Positions 8,313-16,878 of a DNA stretch of 64,000 nt are shown piece after piece. Each line of letters starts with the position of its first letter. The stretch's first letter is position 1. The DNA comes from Streptomyces sp. NBC_01689 (GTDB lineage Bacteria; Actinomycetota; Actinomycetes; Streptomycetales; Streptomycetaceae). The translations under genes and the position numbers were made by a program. The stretch lies in contig NZ_CP109592.1 of NCBI RefSeq assembly GCF_036250675.1, forward strand, positions 1,798,001 to 1,862,000. The letters run 5' to 3'. The notes under the pieces are model-generated. The model had not been told where the DNA came from. It saw only the letters and a program-made list of their open reading frames with translations, and searched no databases.

Positions 8313-9631
8313 TGCACGACGTCACCACCGCGAAGATCGCCTTCATCGGGGCCGGGAGCGTGGTGTTCACCCAAGGGCTGCTCGCGGACCTGTTCGCCTT
8401 CCCCGAACTGGCCCGCCTGCGGATCGCGTTGCACGACATCGACCTCGAGCGGCTCGCCACGGCGGAGGGCGCGGCCCGGCGCATCGCCGCCGCCCGCGGG
8501 GTCGAGCCGGTGATCACCGCGCACCTGGACCGGCGGGCGGCCCTGGCCGACGCGGACTTCGTCATCAACATCATCCAGGTCGGCATGGACGAGGCGACGC
8601 GCGTCGACTTCGAGATCCCGGCACGTCACGGTCTGCGCCAGACCATCGGCGACACGCTCGGCATCGGCGGGATCTTCCGCGCCCTGCGCACCTTCCCCGT
8701 CCTGCGGGCGCTGGCCGAGGACATGGCCGAACTGTGCCCGGGTGCCCAGCTGCTGAACTACACCAACCCCATGGCAATGAACGTCCTCTACCTCAGCCGC
8801 ATCGCCCCGGACCTGCGGGTGACGGGCCTGTGCCACTCGGTGCACTGGACGATGCACGACCTCGCCGCGCTGGTCGGCGTGCCCTTCGAGGAGGTGTCCT
8901 ATCTGGCGGCCGGAGTCAACCACCAGGCCTGGGTGCTGCGTTTCGAACGCGCCGGGCAGGACCTCCACCCGCTGCTGGACGAGGCGATCGCCAGAGATCC
9001 CGGGCTGCTGCGCCGGGTCCGTGTCGACATGTACCGCAGGCTGGGGCACTACCCCACCGAGACCAGCGAACACTCCTCGGAGTACGTGCCCTGGTACCTG
9101 CACCACGACAGCGAGATCGAACGTCTCCGGCTGCCGGTGGGCGCCTATCTGGAGATCATCAAAGAGAACAGGGCGAGCTACGAACAGACCCGCGAGGCCT
9201 TGGCGGCGGACGCGCCGCTGCCCGTCGAGGGCACCGAGGAATATGCCCCGCAGATCATCCACAGCGTTCTCACCGGCACCCCCCGCACGGTCTACGGGAA
9301 CGTCCCCAACCGCGGCCTGATCGACAACCTGCCCGCCGACTCCGTGGTCGAAGTCCCCTGCCTGGTCGACGCGCTGGGGGTCCGGCCGACCCGGGTCGGC
9401 GCGCTCCCGCCGCAGTGCGCGGCCCTCAACAGCGCCTACGTCGCCGTGGGCGACCTGGTCGTACGGGCCGCCACCGACCACGACCCGCGCCACATCCGGC
9501 ACGCCGCCATGGCCGACCCGGCCACCGCCGCCGCGCTTCCCGTCGAACGGATCTGGGATCTGTGCGACGACCTCGTCCGTGCCCACGGCACCCTGCTCCA
9601 GCCGGAACTGCGGGCCGAGCTGGGCCACTGA
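8312..9631 (+). CDS. GH4-family alpha-glycosidase (alpha-galactosidase/glucosidase type)
   Basis: A 439-aa cytoplasmic NAD- and metal-dependent glycosidase. It has the Rossmann motif FIGAGSVVFT (residues 9-18), LHDIDLERL, the family segments NYTNPMAMN and GLCHSVH (the Cys and His that bind Mn), and GVNHQAW. Family length is about 430-450. ATG 8312 overlaps the upstream stop and has CAGGGAG 6 bases before it. As the last gene of the GH114/ABC operon it should hydrolyse the imported alpha-linked oligosaccharide. The family acts on galacto- or gluco-configured sugars; whether this one accepts galactosamine is inference from context. Confidence 0.88.
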   Translation: MHDVTTAKIAFIGAGSVVFTQGLLADLFAFPELARLRIALHDIDLERLATAEGAARRIAAARGVEPVITAHLDRRAALADADFVINIIQVGMDEATRVDFEIPARHGLRQTIGDTLGIGGIFRALRTFPVLRALAEDMAELCPGAQLLNYTNPMAMNVLYLSRIAPDLRVTGLCHSVHWTMHDLAALVGVPFEEVSYLAAGVNHQAWVLRFERAGQDLHPLLDEAIARDPGLLRRVRVDMYRRLGHYPTETSEHSSEYVPWYLHHDSEIERLRLPVGAYLEIIKENRASYEQTREALAADAPLPVEGTEEYAPQIIHSVLTGTPRTVYGNVPNRGLIDNLPADSVVEVPCLVDALGVRPTRVGALPPQCAALNSAYVAVGDLVVRAATDHDPRHIRHAAMADPATAAALPVERIWDLCDDLVRAHGTLLQPELRAELGH

Positions 9632-9634
9632 GCC

Positions 9635-9659
9635 GGTGCCCGGACCCCCGCCGGGCACC
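9635..9659 (+). terminator. Hairpin after the GH114/GH4 operon
   Basis: GGTGCCCGG and CCGGGCACC form a perfect 9-bp stem with the loop ACCCCCG, starting 3 bases after the GH4 stop. There is no U-run, as usual for Streptomyces terminator hairpins. Confidence 0.65.
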
Positions 9660-9731
9660 CACGTCCTGCCGCTCCGCCCTGCCGCTCCGCCGCGCTGCCG
9701 GTGCCGGACGGAGCGCGCGGAGCGCGCGTGC

Positions 9732-9749
9732 CGGCACGGGCCCGTGCCG
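9732..9749. promoter_or_regulatory. 18-bp perfect palindrome upstream of the GT39-like gene
   Basis: CGGCACGGG is followed directly by CCCGTGCCG, 55 bases before the GT39-like start. It could be an operator or a leader structure; no adjacent regulator gene points to a protein. Confidence 0.3.
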
Positions 9750-9803
9750 AAACCGGCCCGTGTCGGATGAACTGCGGGCCACCGGGCGGACGTATCAAGA
9801 GGT

Positions 9804-11507
9804 ATGTCGACCTCCATGGCGGACAGGCGGGAGAGCCGCCTGCCCACGAGCACCACCGCCCCGCCGCGACGCTGCGCATGGCTCCGGCGGCACCGGCGGT
9901 GGCTGCTCGCGCTCGCCGTGGCCGCCCTGCTGGCCCAGATGGCGGTGGCGATGGTCACGGCCGCGGCGCGGCAGACGCCGACCATCGACGAGCCCGTGTA
10001 CGTCGGCACGGCGGAGGTCTACACACAGCAACACAGCCTGCGCTACAACCCGGAGCATCCGCCGCTGGGCAAACTGATCATCGCTGCCGGGCTGGTGTTC
10101 GCCCACCCGCATCTCGACGCGCACGCGAGCGACGATCAGACGGCGCTCGGCCGGCGCCTGCTGTACGAGTCGGGGAACGACCCCTGGCGGGTGATGTTCT
10201 GGGCGCGGCTGCCGGTGATCGTGCTGACGCTGCTGTTCGGTCTGGTCGTTCTGTCGTTCGCCCGCGAACTCTTCGGCGCCGTGGGCGGGTTGGTGGCGCT
10301 CGCCCTGTACACGCTGTCTCCGGACGTCGTCGCGAACGGGTCGCTGGCCACCCTCGACGTACCGGCGGTCGGCTTCGTGCTGACGTCGGCGTGGCTGGTG
10401 TGGCGGGCACGGCGCGCGCGGCCGCTGCGGCGGCTCGCGCTCGCTTCGGTCGCGCTCGGCGCGGCGCTCGCCACCAAGATGAGCACCCTGCCCGCGGTCC
10501 CGGTGCTGCTGCTCCTGGCGGTGCTCTCCCTGTGGCACGCGCGGCGCGTCCCCGGGACCGGCCCTGACGCGCCGTGGCGGTTCGCCGCACGGGCCCTGGT
10601 GGTCGCGGCCGGCATGGCGGTGCTGGCCCTCGCCGTGGTGTGGGCCTGCTACCTGGCCGTCGACCCGCGGCTGCGGTGGAGCACGCCCGGGGGCGTCCCG
10701 GCCGTGCACGGACCGCGCGGACTCGCCCTGCGCCTGCTGCCCGTACCCGAGCCGTACCGCGACGGGATGCGCATCCAGTTCGGCTTCGAGAACGCGACAT
10801 GGAGCGGATTCCTCTTCGGCAGGGTGTACCGGGGTTCGCTCTGGTACTACCTGCCGGCCGCGCTGCTGGTGAAGACACCGCTCGGCGCGCTCGCGCTCTG
10901 GCCGGCCGGCGCGGCCGCGATGCTCCGTGTGCCCCGGCTGCGTGCCGCCGCTCCCTACGTCCTCGTCCCTCCGGCCGTGCTGCTCGCGGTGGCCATGACG
11001 GGATCCCGTGATCTGGGGGTCCGGTACGCCTTGTTCGTGCCCGTCTTCCTCGCGGTAGCGGCGGGCGGGGTCGTGGGGCTGCGCCTCCGCGGGGTCCGTC
11101 TCCCGGCGGTGGCTCTGGTGCTGTTCGTCGCGGTCAGTTCGGCGCGCGCGTTCCCCTACTACCTGCCGTACTCGAACGAGGCGTTCGGCGGACCGTCGAA
11201 GACCCGGCTGCGGCTGCACGACTCGAACGTCGACTGGGGGCAGGACCTCGGGCGGCTCGCCGACCGGCTGTCCGAGCACTATCCGCGCGAGCGGGTCTGG
11301 CTCGTCTACAAGGGCAGCGGTGTGCCCTCCGCCTACGGGATCGACGCCGCCGATCCGCGCAAGGCGCCGCCGGCCGAGGTGCACGGTCTGCTCGCGGTCT
11401 CGGACTCGTCGGTCGCGAAGGCCGACGGCCGCCTGGCCGCACTGCTGGACGGCAGTACGCCCGTGGACGACGTCGGCCACTCGATCACGATCTTCCGCAG
11501 ACCGTGA
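9804..11507 (+). CDS. GT39/PMT-like polyprenyl-phosphate-dependent membrane glycosyltransferase
   Basis: A 567-aa polytopic membrane protein with about nine or more hydrophobic helices. The first extracytoplasmic loop has the acidic TIDEPVYVGT motif followed by NPEHPPLGK, the Asp-Glu and His-Pro-Pro signatures of the GT39/ArnT superfamily, whose members transfer sugars from polyprenyl phosphates at the outer membrane face. The C-terminal part (LHDSNVDWGQDLGRLADRL) matches the soluble tail common to this actinobacterial subfamily. ATG 9804 has AAGAGG 4 bases upstream. It appears to be a single-gene unit. Acceptor and donor sugar are not predictable. Confidence 0.75.
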   Translation: MSTSMADRRESRLPTSTTAPPRRCAWLRRHRRWLLALAVAALLAQMAVAMVTAAARQTPTIDEPVYVGTAEVYTQQHSLRYNPEHPPLGKLIIAAGLVFAHPHLDAHASDDQTALGRRLLYESGNDPWRVMFWARLPVIVLTLLFGLVVLSFARELFGAVGGLVALALYTLSPDVVANGSLATLDVPAVGFVLTSAWLVWRARRARPLRRLALASVALGAALATKMSTLPAVPVLLLLAVLSLWHARRVPGTGPDAPWRFAARALVVAAGMAVLALAVVWACYLAVDPRLRWSTPGGVPAVHGPRGLALRLLPVPEPYRDGMRIQFGFENATWSGFLFGRVYRGSLWYYLPAALLVKTPLGALALWPAGAAAMLRVPRLRAAAPYVLVPPAVLLAVAMTGSRDLGVRYALFVPVFLAVAAGGVVGLRLRGVRLPAVALVLFVAVSSARAFPYYLPYSNEAFGGPSKTRLRLHDSNVDWGQDLGRLADRLSEHYPRERVWLVYKGSGVPSAYGIDAADPRKAPPAEVHGLLAVSDSSVAKADGRLAALLDGSTPVDDVGHSITIFRRP

Positions 11508-11580
11508 GCCGGGGGCGAGGGGTCCGGCCGTCGCCCACCGCTCGCACCGCCGTCGGCCCCACCGCTCGCCCCGCCCGCCG

Positions 11581-12129
11581 TCAGGCGCGGGCGGTGAGCA
11601 GGTCCAGCGCTTCCTCCCAGCGGAACGCGGCACGGCGTCCGTCCACAACCGGCTCCCCCGAGTACCGCTCCCCGAAGCGGACGCCCATCCCGCGCAGCCG
11701 GTCGAGGCTCGCCCGGTAGGCGGGGTGGGCCGCCAACGCGTCGCTCACACAGGGCAGTACGGCGGTCGGGACGCCGAGGCCGTACACCTCGCACAGGGTG
11801 CCCAGGGCGAGGGTGTCCGCTATGCCGGCCGCCCACTTGTTCACGGTGTTGAAGGTGGCCGGGGCGACGGCCACCGCGTCGGGGGCCGGGAACGGGCGCG
11901 GGTCGCCCGGGGCCCGCCAGGCGGACCGGACCGGACGGCCGGTCCGCGCCTCGACGTCCGCCGTGTCGAAGAACCCGAGCGCCTGCGGGGTGGCGATGAC
12001 GCCGACCTCCCAGCCGCTCGCCCGCGCGGCGGCGATCAGCGTACCGACGTCCCGTGCCACGCCCGCGGCGCAGACCACGACGTAGAGGAAGGGCCGTTCG
12101 GCGGAGGGCGTGTCGTTGTGTCCGGTCAC
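11581..12129 (-). CDS. Flavoprotein (phosphopantothenoylcysteine-decarboxylase-like)
   Basis: A 182-aa HFCD-type flavoprotein. YVVVCAAGVARD at the N-terminus resembles the FMN phosphate loop, EVGVIATPQAL the second strand, and APATFNTVNKWAAGIADT the family APxTxNTxxKxAxGIxD block that binds FMN. VPTAVLPCV precedes a C-terminal substrate region. Relatives are the CoaC domain, EpiD-type peptide decarboxylases and UbiX. No lantibiotic precursor or CoaB domain is adjacent, so the reaction is open. It converges with the GT39-like gene. Confidence 0.75.
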   Translation of the reverse strand: MTGHNDTPSAERPFLYVVVCAAGVARDVGTLIAAARASGWEVGVIATPQALGFFDTADVEARTGRPVRSAWRAPGDPRPFPAPDAVAVAPATFNTVNKWAAGIADTLALGTLCEVYGLGVPTAVLPCVSDALAAHPAYRASLDRLRGMGVRFGERYSGEPVVDGRRAAFRWEEALDLLTARA

Positions 12130-12194
12130 CCGGGAACCCTAAGGGCTCTCCCGTGGGCGCCGGTGCTCGCGTCTCCCGCGCGGGGCCGGAGCCC

Positions 12195-12653
12195 CTATCG
12201 CAGCGGGAGGGCGGCTTCCCGCTCGGCCTCGGAGCGCGGGCCGAAGAGCCGGCGGTCCCGCTCCTCGATCGGCACGTCGTCGATGCTCGCTTCGCGGCGG
12301 GTCATCAGCCCGCGCTCGTCGAACTCCCAGAGTTCGTTGCCGTACGACCTCCACCACCGGCCGTCGGCGTCGCGGGACTCGTACTGGAAGCGGACGGCGA
12401 TGCGGTTGCCGTCGAAGGACCAGAGGTCCTTGCGGAGGGCGTACTCCCGCTCGCGCGCCCACTTCGCGGTGAGCAGTTCGACGATCGCGGCGCGGCCGGT
12501 GACGAAGGTGTCCCGGTTGCGCCAGACGGAGTCCTCGGAGTAGGCGAGGGAGACCCGGTGGGGGTCGCGGGTGTTCCAGGCGTCCTCCGCGGCCCGGACC
12601 TTCTGGAGGGCGGTCTCGCGGGTGAAGGGCGGCAGGGGCGGTCGTGCGGACAT
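12195..12653 (-). CDS. DUF1348 (NTF2/SnoaL-fold) protein
   Basis: A 152-aa protein with the whole DUF1348 signature: [51 protein letters not shown] and [16 protein letters not shown]. The fold is an alpha+beta cone, and the biochemical role of the family is unknown. ATG 12653 has GGAAAGGAAG 4 bases upstream. It is divergent from a TetR gene, and the shared promoter holds two matching palindromes, so it is very likely repressed by that protein. Confidence 0.85.
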   Translation of the reverse strand: MSARPPLPPFTRETALQKVRAAEDAWNTRDPHRVSLAYSEDSVWRNRDTFVTGRAAIVELLTAKWAREREYALRKDLWSFDGNRIAVRFQYESRDADGRWWRSYGNELWEFDERGLMTRREASIDDVPIEERDRRLFGPRSEAEREAALPLR

Positions 12654-12710
12654 GAGCGGCTTCCTTTCCGGGCGCGCGGTGCGGCTCCGGGTGCCCGGTG
12701 CGGCGAAGTG

Positions 12711-12761
12711 GAGAACGAGCGTTCTCTGGGTCGGCTGCTAACGTAGAGAACGTCCGTTCTC
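12711..12761. promoter_or_regulatory. Twin TetR operators in the DUF1348/TetR divergent promoter
   Basis: Two 16-bp palindromes of the form GAGAACGnnCGTTCTC lie at 12711-12726 (centre AG) and 12746-12761 (centre TC), with 35 bases between centres. They occupy the 128-bp region between the divergent DUF1348 and TetR starts; the second ends 20 bases before the TetR ATG. This is the classical layout of an autoregulated TetR repressor with one site for each promoter. Confidence 0.85.
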
Positions 12762-12781
12762 GCGTCAAGGAGCCCTTGTTC

Positions 12782-13369
12782 ATGGACATCACCAGCCCTC
12801 GCGAGCAGGCCCTCGCGCAGGCCCGCGAACAGGCGCTGGACGCCGCCGAGCAGCTGTTCTACGCCCGCGGCGTCCAAGCCGTGGGGATGGACGACGTCCG
12901 GGGCGCCTCGGGCGTCTCCCTGAAGCGGCTCTACCAGCTCTTCCCCTCGAAGGAACTGCTGGTCGAGGCCTATCTGGAGCGGCGTGACGTGCGCTGGCGG
13001 CGCCGGCTGTCCGAGCACGTCGACCGGTACGGGGAGCCCGAGCGGCGCATCCTGGCCGTCTTCGACTGGCTGCGGCTGTGGTTCGGGGAGCCGGACTTCC
13101 GCGGGTGCGCCTGGATCAACGCCTACGGCGAACTCGGAGCCACCTCACCCCGGGTGGGCGCACAGGTCCGGGCGCACAAGAAGGCGTTCAGGGACTTTCT
13201 GGGCGGACTCGTGCACGACGCGGGGCTGCCGGACGCCGTCGCCGACCAGGTGTACCTGCTCGCCGAGGGAGCCATGGTCACCGCGGGCGTCACCCGCGGG
13301 ACGGTGGCCGCCGAGCACGCCGCGACCGCGGTCTCGACACTCGTCTCGTCGGCCCGGCACGCCGGGTAG
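12782..13369 (+). CDS. TetR-family transcriptional regulator
   Basis: A 195-aa regulator. The N-terminal HTH spans about residues 18-62 (AAEQLFYARGVQAVGMDDVRGASGV, SLKRLYQLFPSKELLVEAYL). The C-terminal domain contains FRGCAWINAYGELG, typical of the TetR subfamily with a PF16925-like ligand domain. ATG 12782 is chosen over in-frame upstream starts because those lie in the operator region. It is divergent from DUF1348 and flanked by twin GAGAAC/GTTCTC palindromes, so it probably represses both genes. A strong hairpin (13385-13423) follows. Confidence 0.88.
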   Translation: MDITSPREQALAQAREQALDAAEQLFYARGVQAVGMDDVRGASGVSLKRLYQLFPSKELLVEAYLERRDVRWRRRLSEHVDRYGEPERRILAVFDWLRLWFGEPDFRGCAWINAYGELGATSPRVGAQVRAHKKAFRDFLGGLVHDAGLPDAVADQVYLLAEGAMVTAGVTRGTVAAEHAATAVSTLVSSARHAG

Positions 13370-13384
13370 CCGTCCGGTCGGCCG

Positions 13385-13423
13385 GACGCCCCGCCGACGG
13401 TCGGTGACGGCCGGCGGGGCGTC
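13385..13423 (+). terminator. Hairpin after the TetR gene
   Basis: GACGCCCCGCCG (13385-13396) pairs perfectly with CGGCGGGGCGTC (13412-13423), a 12-bp stem with a 15-base loop, 15 bases after the TetR stop. The remaining 140 bases up to the ferredoxin stop hold only GC-rich direct repeats. Confidence 0.65.
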
Positions 13424-13560
13424 GGGCGGCCCGCCCCGGACGCCACGGCGGCCGGGGCGGCGGGATGCCGCGGAGGAGGGACCCGGACGGGACGTCCTCG
13501 GGTGCGGGAAGTGATCTCGGTGGACTGACCTCGGTGGAGTGTTCCCGGTCCGTGGACGGG

Positions 13561-13818
13561 TCAGGTCCGGGGAAGTGTCCTCAGGTCCGTGGGAGTGTCC
13601 TCACCTCCTTGCGGGCCCGCGTTCTCGGAGACGGTGATGGCGCCCACCGGGCAGGACCTCGCGGCCTCCCGGACCAGTGGGTCGCCGCCGCCGTCCTCGC
13701 GGCCGGGGAGCAGCTGGCTGAACCCCTCGTCGTCCTGGGTGAAGACGTTCGGTGCCGTCAGCGCGCACTGTCCCGCGCCGATGCAGACGTCCTTGTCGAT
13801 GGCGATACGGATGGTCAT
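13561..13818 (-). CDS. 3Fe-4S ferredoxin
   Basis: An 85-aa single-cluster ferredoxin. The Cys ligands are Cys12 and Cys18 (VCIGAGQC) and Cys56 (SCPVGAI). The position of the missing second Cys of a 4Fe-4S pattern is Ala, giving the 3Fe-4S type that usually partners bacterial P450s. It begins 13 bases after the upstream P450 stop and is clearly its redox partner. An acidic/Thr-rich tail (EDTPTDLRTLP) extends the usual about 65-residue length. Confidence 0.92.
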   Translation of the reverse strand: MTIRIAIDKDVCIGAGQCALTAPNVFTQDDEGFSQLLPGREDGGGDPLVREAARSCPVGAITVSENAGPQGGEDTPTDLRTLPRT

Positions 13819-13831
13819 GCCGGTAAGCCTC

Positions 13832-15019
13832 TTACCAGGTCACGGGGAGTTCCAGCATCCCCTGGATCGTGTCTCCGGGTTTGAAGGGAATGTCGTCCGC
13901 CGGCGCGTCCAGGCGCAGCCCGGGGAACCGGTCGAACAGCGACAGCAGGGCGATCTCCATCTCGGCCCGCGCGAGGTTCTGGCCGAGGCACTGGTGGATG
14001 CCGAAGCCGAACGCGACGTGGTGGCGGGCCGGACGGTGCCAGTCCAGGGCGTCCGGCTCGGCGAAGGTGTGATCGTCACGGTTGATGACGGAGGTCGAGA
14101 AGACGACGCCGTCGTCCGCGCGGATCGTCGCCCCGGCCACCTCGATGTCCTCGATCGCCACCCTCAGCAGCCCGTCGGCGATGGAGAGGAAGCGCAGCAG
14201 CTCCTCGACGGCGGCCGGCATCAGCGTCGGCTCCGCCCGCAGCTCCGCCAGCTGTTCCGGGTGCCGGAGCAGGGTGAACGTACCGAGCGAGATCATGTTC
14301 GCGGTCGTCTCGTGACCGGCCACCAGCAGGATCGTCGCCAGGCTGATCAGCTCCTCGCGGTCCACCTCGCCCTCGCGCAGCCGGTCCTGGATGAGCTCGT
14401 CGAGGAGCCCGTCGCCCGGTTCCTTCTGCTTGCGGTCGATGAGCGTCCCGAAGTACGCGTCCAGCCGGTCGCGGGCGTCCTGGGTGTCGGCGGCGGTGGG
14501 GCCGCGCAGGAGCCTGCGGGACTGCTCCTCGAAGAACTCGTGATCGGCGTACGGGACACCGAGCAGCGCGCAGATCACCATCGACGGCACCGGCAGCGCG
14601 AAGTCGCCGACCAGTTCGGCGGGCGCCCCCTTCTCCTCCATGGCGTCGAGCAGCCGGTCCACGGTCTCCTGGATGCGCGGGCGCAGGGATCCGATCCGCC
14701 TGAGCGTGAAGCTGGGGACCAGCATGCGGCGCTGGGTGTGGTGCGCGGGGTCGTCGAGCCCGAGGAGTGCCACCCGGCGGTCCCGGGCGGAGGCGAACCG
14801 CTCCGTGGGCATCGGGAACGCCGGGCGGGTGCGGTCGGACGACAGCCGTGGATCGGTGAGAAGGTCACGGGCGGTGCCGTGACCGGTGACGACCCACACG
14901 CTGCGGCCGTCGTACAGGGAGACCCGCGACAGCGGACGCGCCTCGCGCAGGGGGGCGTAGGCGGTGGGCGGGTGGTAAGGACACGTGCGGTCCTGGGGGA
15001 AGGCAACGGGTTCTGTCAT
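13832..15019 (-). CDS. Cytochrome P450, CYP105-like
   Basis: A 395-aa soluble P450. The I-helix oxygen motif is AGHETTANM, the K-helix ExxR is EELLR, and the haem loop is FGFGIHQCLGQNLA with Cys344. The N-terminus (FPQDRTCPYHPP, LSRVSLYDGRSVWVVTGH) and AFPMPTERF are typical of CYP105 members, which oxidise xenobiotics and secondary metabolites. I start it at ATG 15019 (MTEPVAF). It is followed by its ferredoxin. A 19-bp palindrome 51 bases upstream of the start is a likely repressor site, since CYP105 genes are often inducible. Confidence 0.92.
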   Translation of the reverse strand: MTEPVAFPQDRTCPYHPPTAYAPLREARPLSRVSLYDGRSVWVVTGHGTARDLLTDPRLSSDRTRPAFPMPTERFASARDRRVALLGLDDPAHHTQRRMLVPSFTLRRIGSLRPRIQETVDRLLDAMEEKGAPAELVGDFALPVPSMVICALLGVPYADHEFFEEQSRRLLRGPTAADTQDARDRLDAYFGTLIDRKQKEPGDGLLDELIQDRLREGEVDREELISLATILLVAGHETTANMISLGTFTLLRHPEQLAELRAEPTLMPAAVEELLRFLSIADGLLRVAIEDIEVAGATIRADDGVVFSTSVINRDDHTFAEPDALDWHRPARHHVAFGFGIHQCLGQNLARAEMEIALLSLFDRFPGLRLDAPADDIPFKPGDTIQGMLELPVTW

Positions 15020-15070
15020 GAGTGACCTCGCATGCGATGGTTCCCTCTTGCCGATCTTGCCGCTCCTCAT

Positions 15071-15089
15071 TAGATGCCCCAGGCATCTA
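15071..15089. promoter_or_regulatory. Operator-like palindrome upstream of the CYP105-like gene
   Basis: TAGATGCC-CCA-GGCATCTA is a perfect 8-bp inverted repeat with a 3-bp centre, 51 bases upstream of the P450 ATG. Its size and position fit a MarR- or TetR-type repressor site over the promoter. No cognate regulator is adjacent. Confidence 0.5.
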
Positions 15090-15336
15090 CAGAGCCACTC
15101 GAAGTCCGGCCAGATGCTCCGGTCGGGCGGTCTGGCCGAACGCCGTCGCCCGGCCGGACGCCGGCCGTGCGCTCACGGGCCTGCGGACCGGCCCGCGGGA
15201 GTGTCCATGGCTCGAACCGCCCGCCCCGCCCCCGGCGGCACCCGTCCCGCGTGGCTCGGCATCGTTCCTCTCGACAGGTGCGGCGACCCCCGAAATCCGG
15301 TTGCACGGGTCACCGCGGAGGCCCGAGGATCTGCGC

Positions 15337-15444
15337 ATGTCCATGTTCGAAGCCTTCCTGCCGCCGACCTCCGCCGCCACTCGTCCGGTGCGGGTCCAGC
15401 AGCAGCCCGGCCGGCCACGGAGGCTCTCGCTTCCCCGATCGTGA
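15337..15444 (+). CDS. Possible 35-aa leader ORF coupled to the LysE gene
   Basis: ATG 15337 opens a 35-codon frame ([10 protein letters not shown]..., Arg/Pro-rich end) that stops at TGA 15442-15444, overlapping the GTG start of the LysE-type gene. CGAGGA lies 7 bases upstream of the ATG, whereas the LysE GTG has no good ribosome site of its own. Translation of this frame could therefore deliver ribosomes to the exporter gene. It may equally be fortuitous. Confidence 0.35.
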   Translation: MSMFEAFLPPTSAATRPVRVQQQPGRPRRLSLPRS

Positions 15445-16073
15445 CCGCCGCGCTCGTCGCGGGGCTGCTCGCGGGCTATGGCATCGCCATCCCCGTCGGT
15501 GCGGTCGCGACGTATCTAGTGTCCCTCACCGCTCGCACGTCACTGCGGATCGGCGGCTCCGCCGCCCTCGGCATCGCCACCGCGGACGGGGTGTACGCCC
15601 TGGTCGCCGCGCTCGGGGGTGCCGCGCTCGCCGCCACGCTCCAGCCGGTGCTTGCACCGTTGCGCTGGGTGTCCGGGCTGGTCCTGGTCGTCCTGGCGGT
15701 ACGGGGTACCGTCACCGGGCTGCGCCAGTACCGCGAGCGGAGCCTCACCGCCCGCTCCACGAAGGATCCGGCTCATCCGGCGCGGGCCTATGTGACGCTG
15801 CTGGGGATCACCCTCCTGAACCCCACCACCATCGTCTACTTCGCCGCGCTGGTCCTGGGCAGCCGCTCCGCCGAGGCGGTACGGCCGCTGGAGCAGGGGG
15901 TGTTCGTGCTCGCGGCGTTCGTCGCGTCGGCGAGCTGGCAACTGCTGCTCGCCGGGGGTGGCGCGCTGCTGGGCCGGGTCCTGACGGGCCACCGGGGGCG
16001 TCTGGCCACCACGCTCCTGTCCAGTGCCGTGATCATGGTGCTCGCCCTGCGGATGCTCGTCGCCCCGCCGTGA
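15441..16073 (+). CDS. LysE-family amino-acid/metabolite exporter
   Basis: A 210-aa inner-membrane protein with six predicted helices. [20 protein letters not shown] at the N-terminus is the LysE/RhtB signature (xPGP-like IPVGAV), and [16 protein letters not shown] matches the conserved LNPxxxxFF block. GTG 15441 gives the standard N-terminus. It lies after the possible 35-aa leader and before a short run of GCC/GGC repeats. Substrate not predictable; the family exports basic or hydrophilic amino acids and analogues. Confidence 0.85.
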   Translation: MTAALVAGLLAGYGIAIPVGAVATYLVSLTARTSLRIGGSAALGIATADGVYALVAALGGAALAATLQPVLAPLRWVSGLVLVVLAVRGTVTGLRQYRERSLTARSTKDPAHPARAYVTLLGITLLNPTTIVYFAALVLGSRSAEAVRPLEQGVFVLAAFVASASWQLLLAGGGALLGRVLTGHRGRLATTLLSSAVIMVLALRMLVAPP

Positions 16074-16330
16074 CCGCGCGCGCCGCCGCGGCGGCGGCGT
16101 CCCCGCGGCGGCCGACGTGTTCGTGCTCGACGCGTCGCTCCGTTCGGCGTAGAGCTCGGCGATCCGTTCGGGCGGGCGCGCGCCGATCGTGCGCGGAGGC
16201 TTCCCGGTCACGGCACGGGGTCGCGGGCCGGAGATCGATGCCGGGCGTCATGATGCGGATGAATCGCGTCCGTGCTGGTGTTGAATCATGCCGAGACAGG
16301 ACCAGTACGACGCGAGATGGGACGCAAGTC

Positions 16331-16774
16331 ATGCCTCTTGAGGGTGAGTACGAACCCAGCCCGACGAAGTGGGTGCGCGACCAGGTGGAGTTGTACGAGG
16401 GCTCCGGCGGTACGGAGGGCACCACGCTGCAGGACACGGGACTGCCGGTCATCATTCTCACGACCCGCGGTGCCAAGAGCGGGAAGATCCGCAAGACCCC
16501 GCTGATGCGCGTCGAGCACGACGGCCGGTACGCGGCCGTCGCCTCGCTCGGTGGAGCCCCCAAGCATCCGGTCTGGTACTACAACGTGAAGTCCGATCCG
16601 CACGTCGAACTGCAGGACGGCGCCCGGCGCCAGGACCTGCGGGCGCGTGAGGTCACCGGCGCGGAGAAGGCCGAATGGTGGGAGCGCGCGGTCGCGGCGT
16701 ACCCCTCGTACGCCGACTACCAGGAGAAGACGGACCGCGAGATCCCCGTCTTCGTGCTGGAGCCGACGGACTGA
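16331..16774 (+). CDS. Ddn-type deazaflavin (F420)-dependent nitroreductase family protein
   Basis: A 147-aa protein of the split-barrel Ddn/FDOR-A family. [25 protein letters not shown] carries the family GxKSGxxRxxPL F420-binding signature, followed by [21 protein letters not shown] and the Trp-rich [16 protein letters not shown]. It is a complete family member starting [20 protein letters not shown]. It probably uses reduced F420 to reduce a quinone-, nitro- or enone-type substrate. It appears monocistronic. Confidence 0.9.
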   Translation: MPLEGEYEPSPTKWVRDQVELYEGSGGTEGTTLQDTGLPVIILTTRGAKSGKIRKTPLMRVEHDGRYAAVASLGGAPKHPVWYYNVKSDPHVELQDGARRQDLRAREVTGAEKAEWWERAVAAYPSYADYQEKTDREIPVFVLEPTD

Positions 16775-16878
16775 CCTGCCAGGCCGGGTCCGCGCCGAAG
16801 CCCTCGGAGGGTGCCGGGCCGCCCCCGATCCCCGGGGGCGGCCCGTGCGTGCGCCACAGCCCGCCGGGCACCCGCTCC

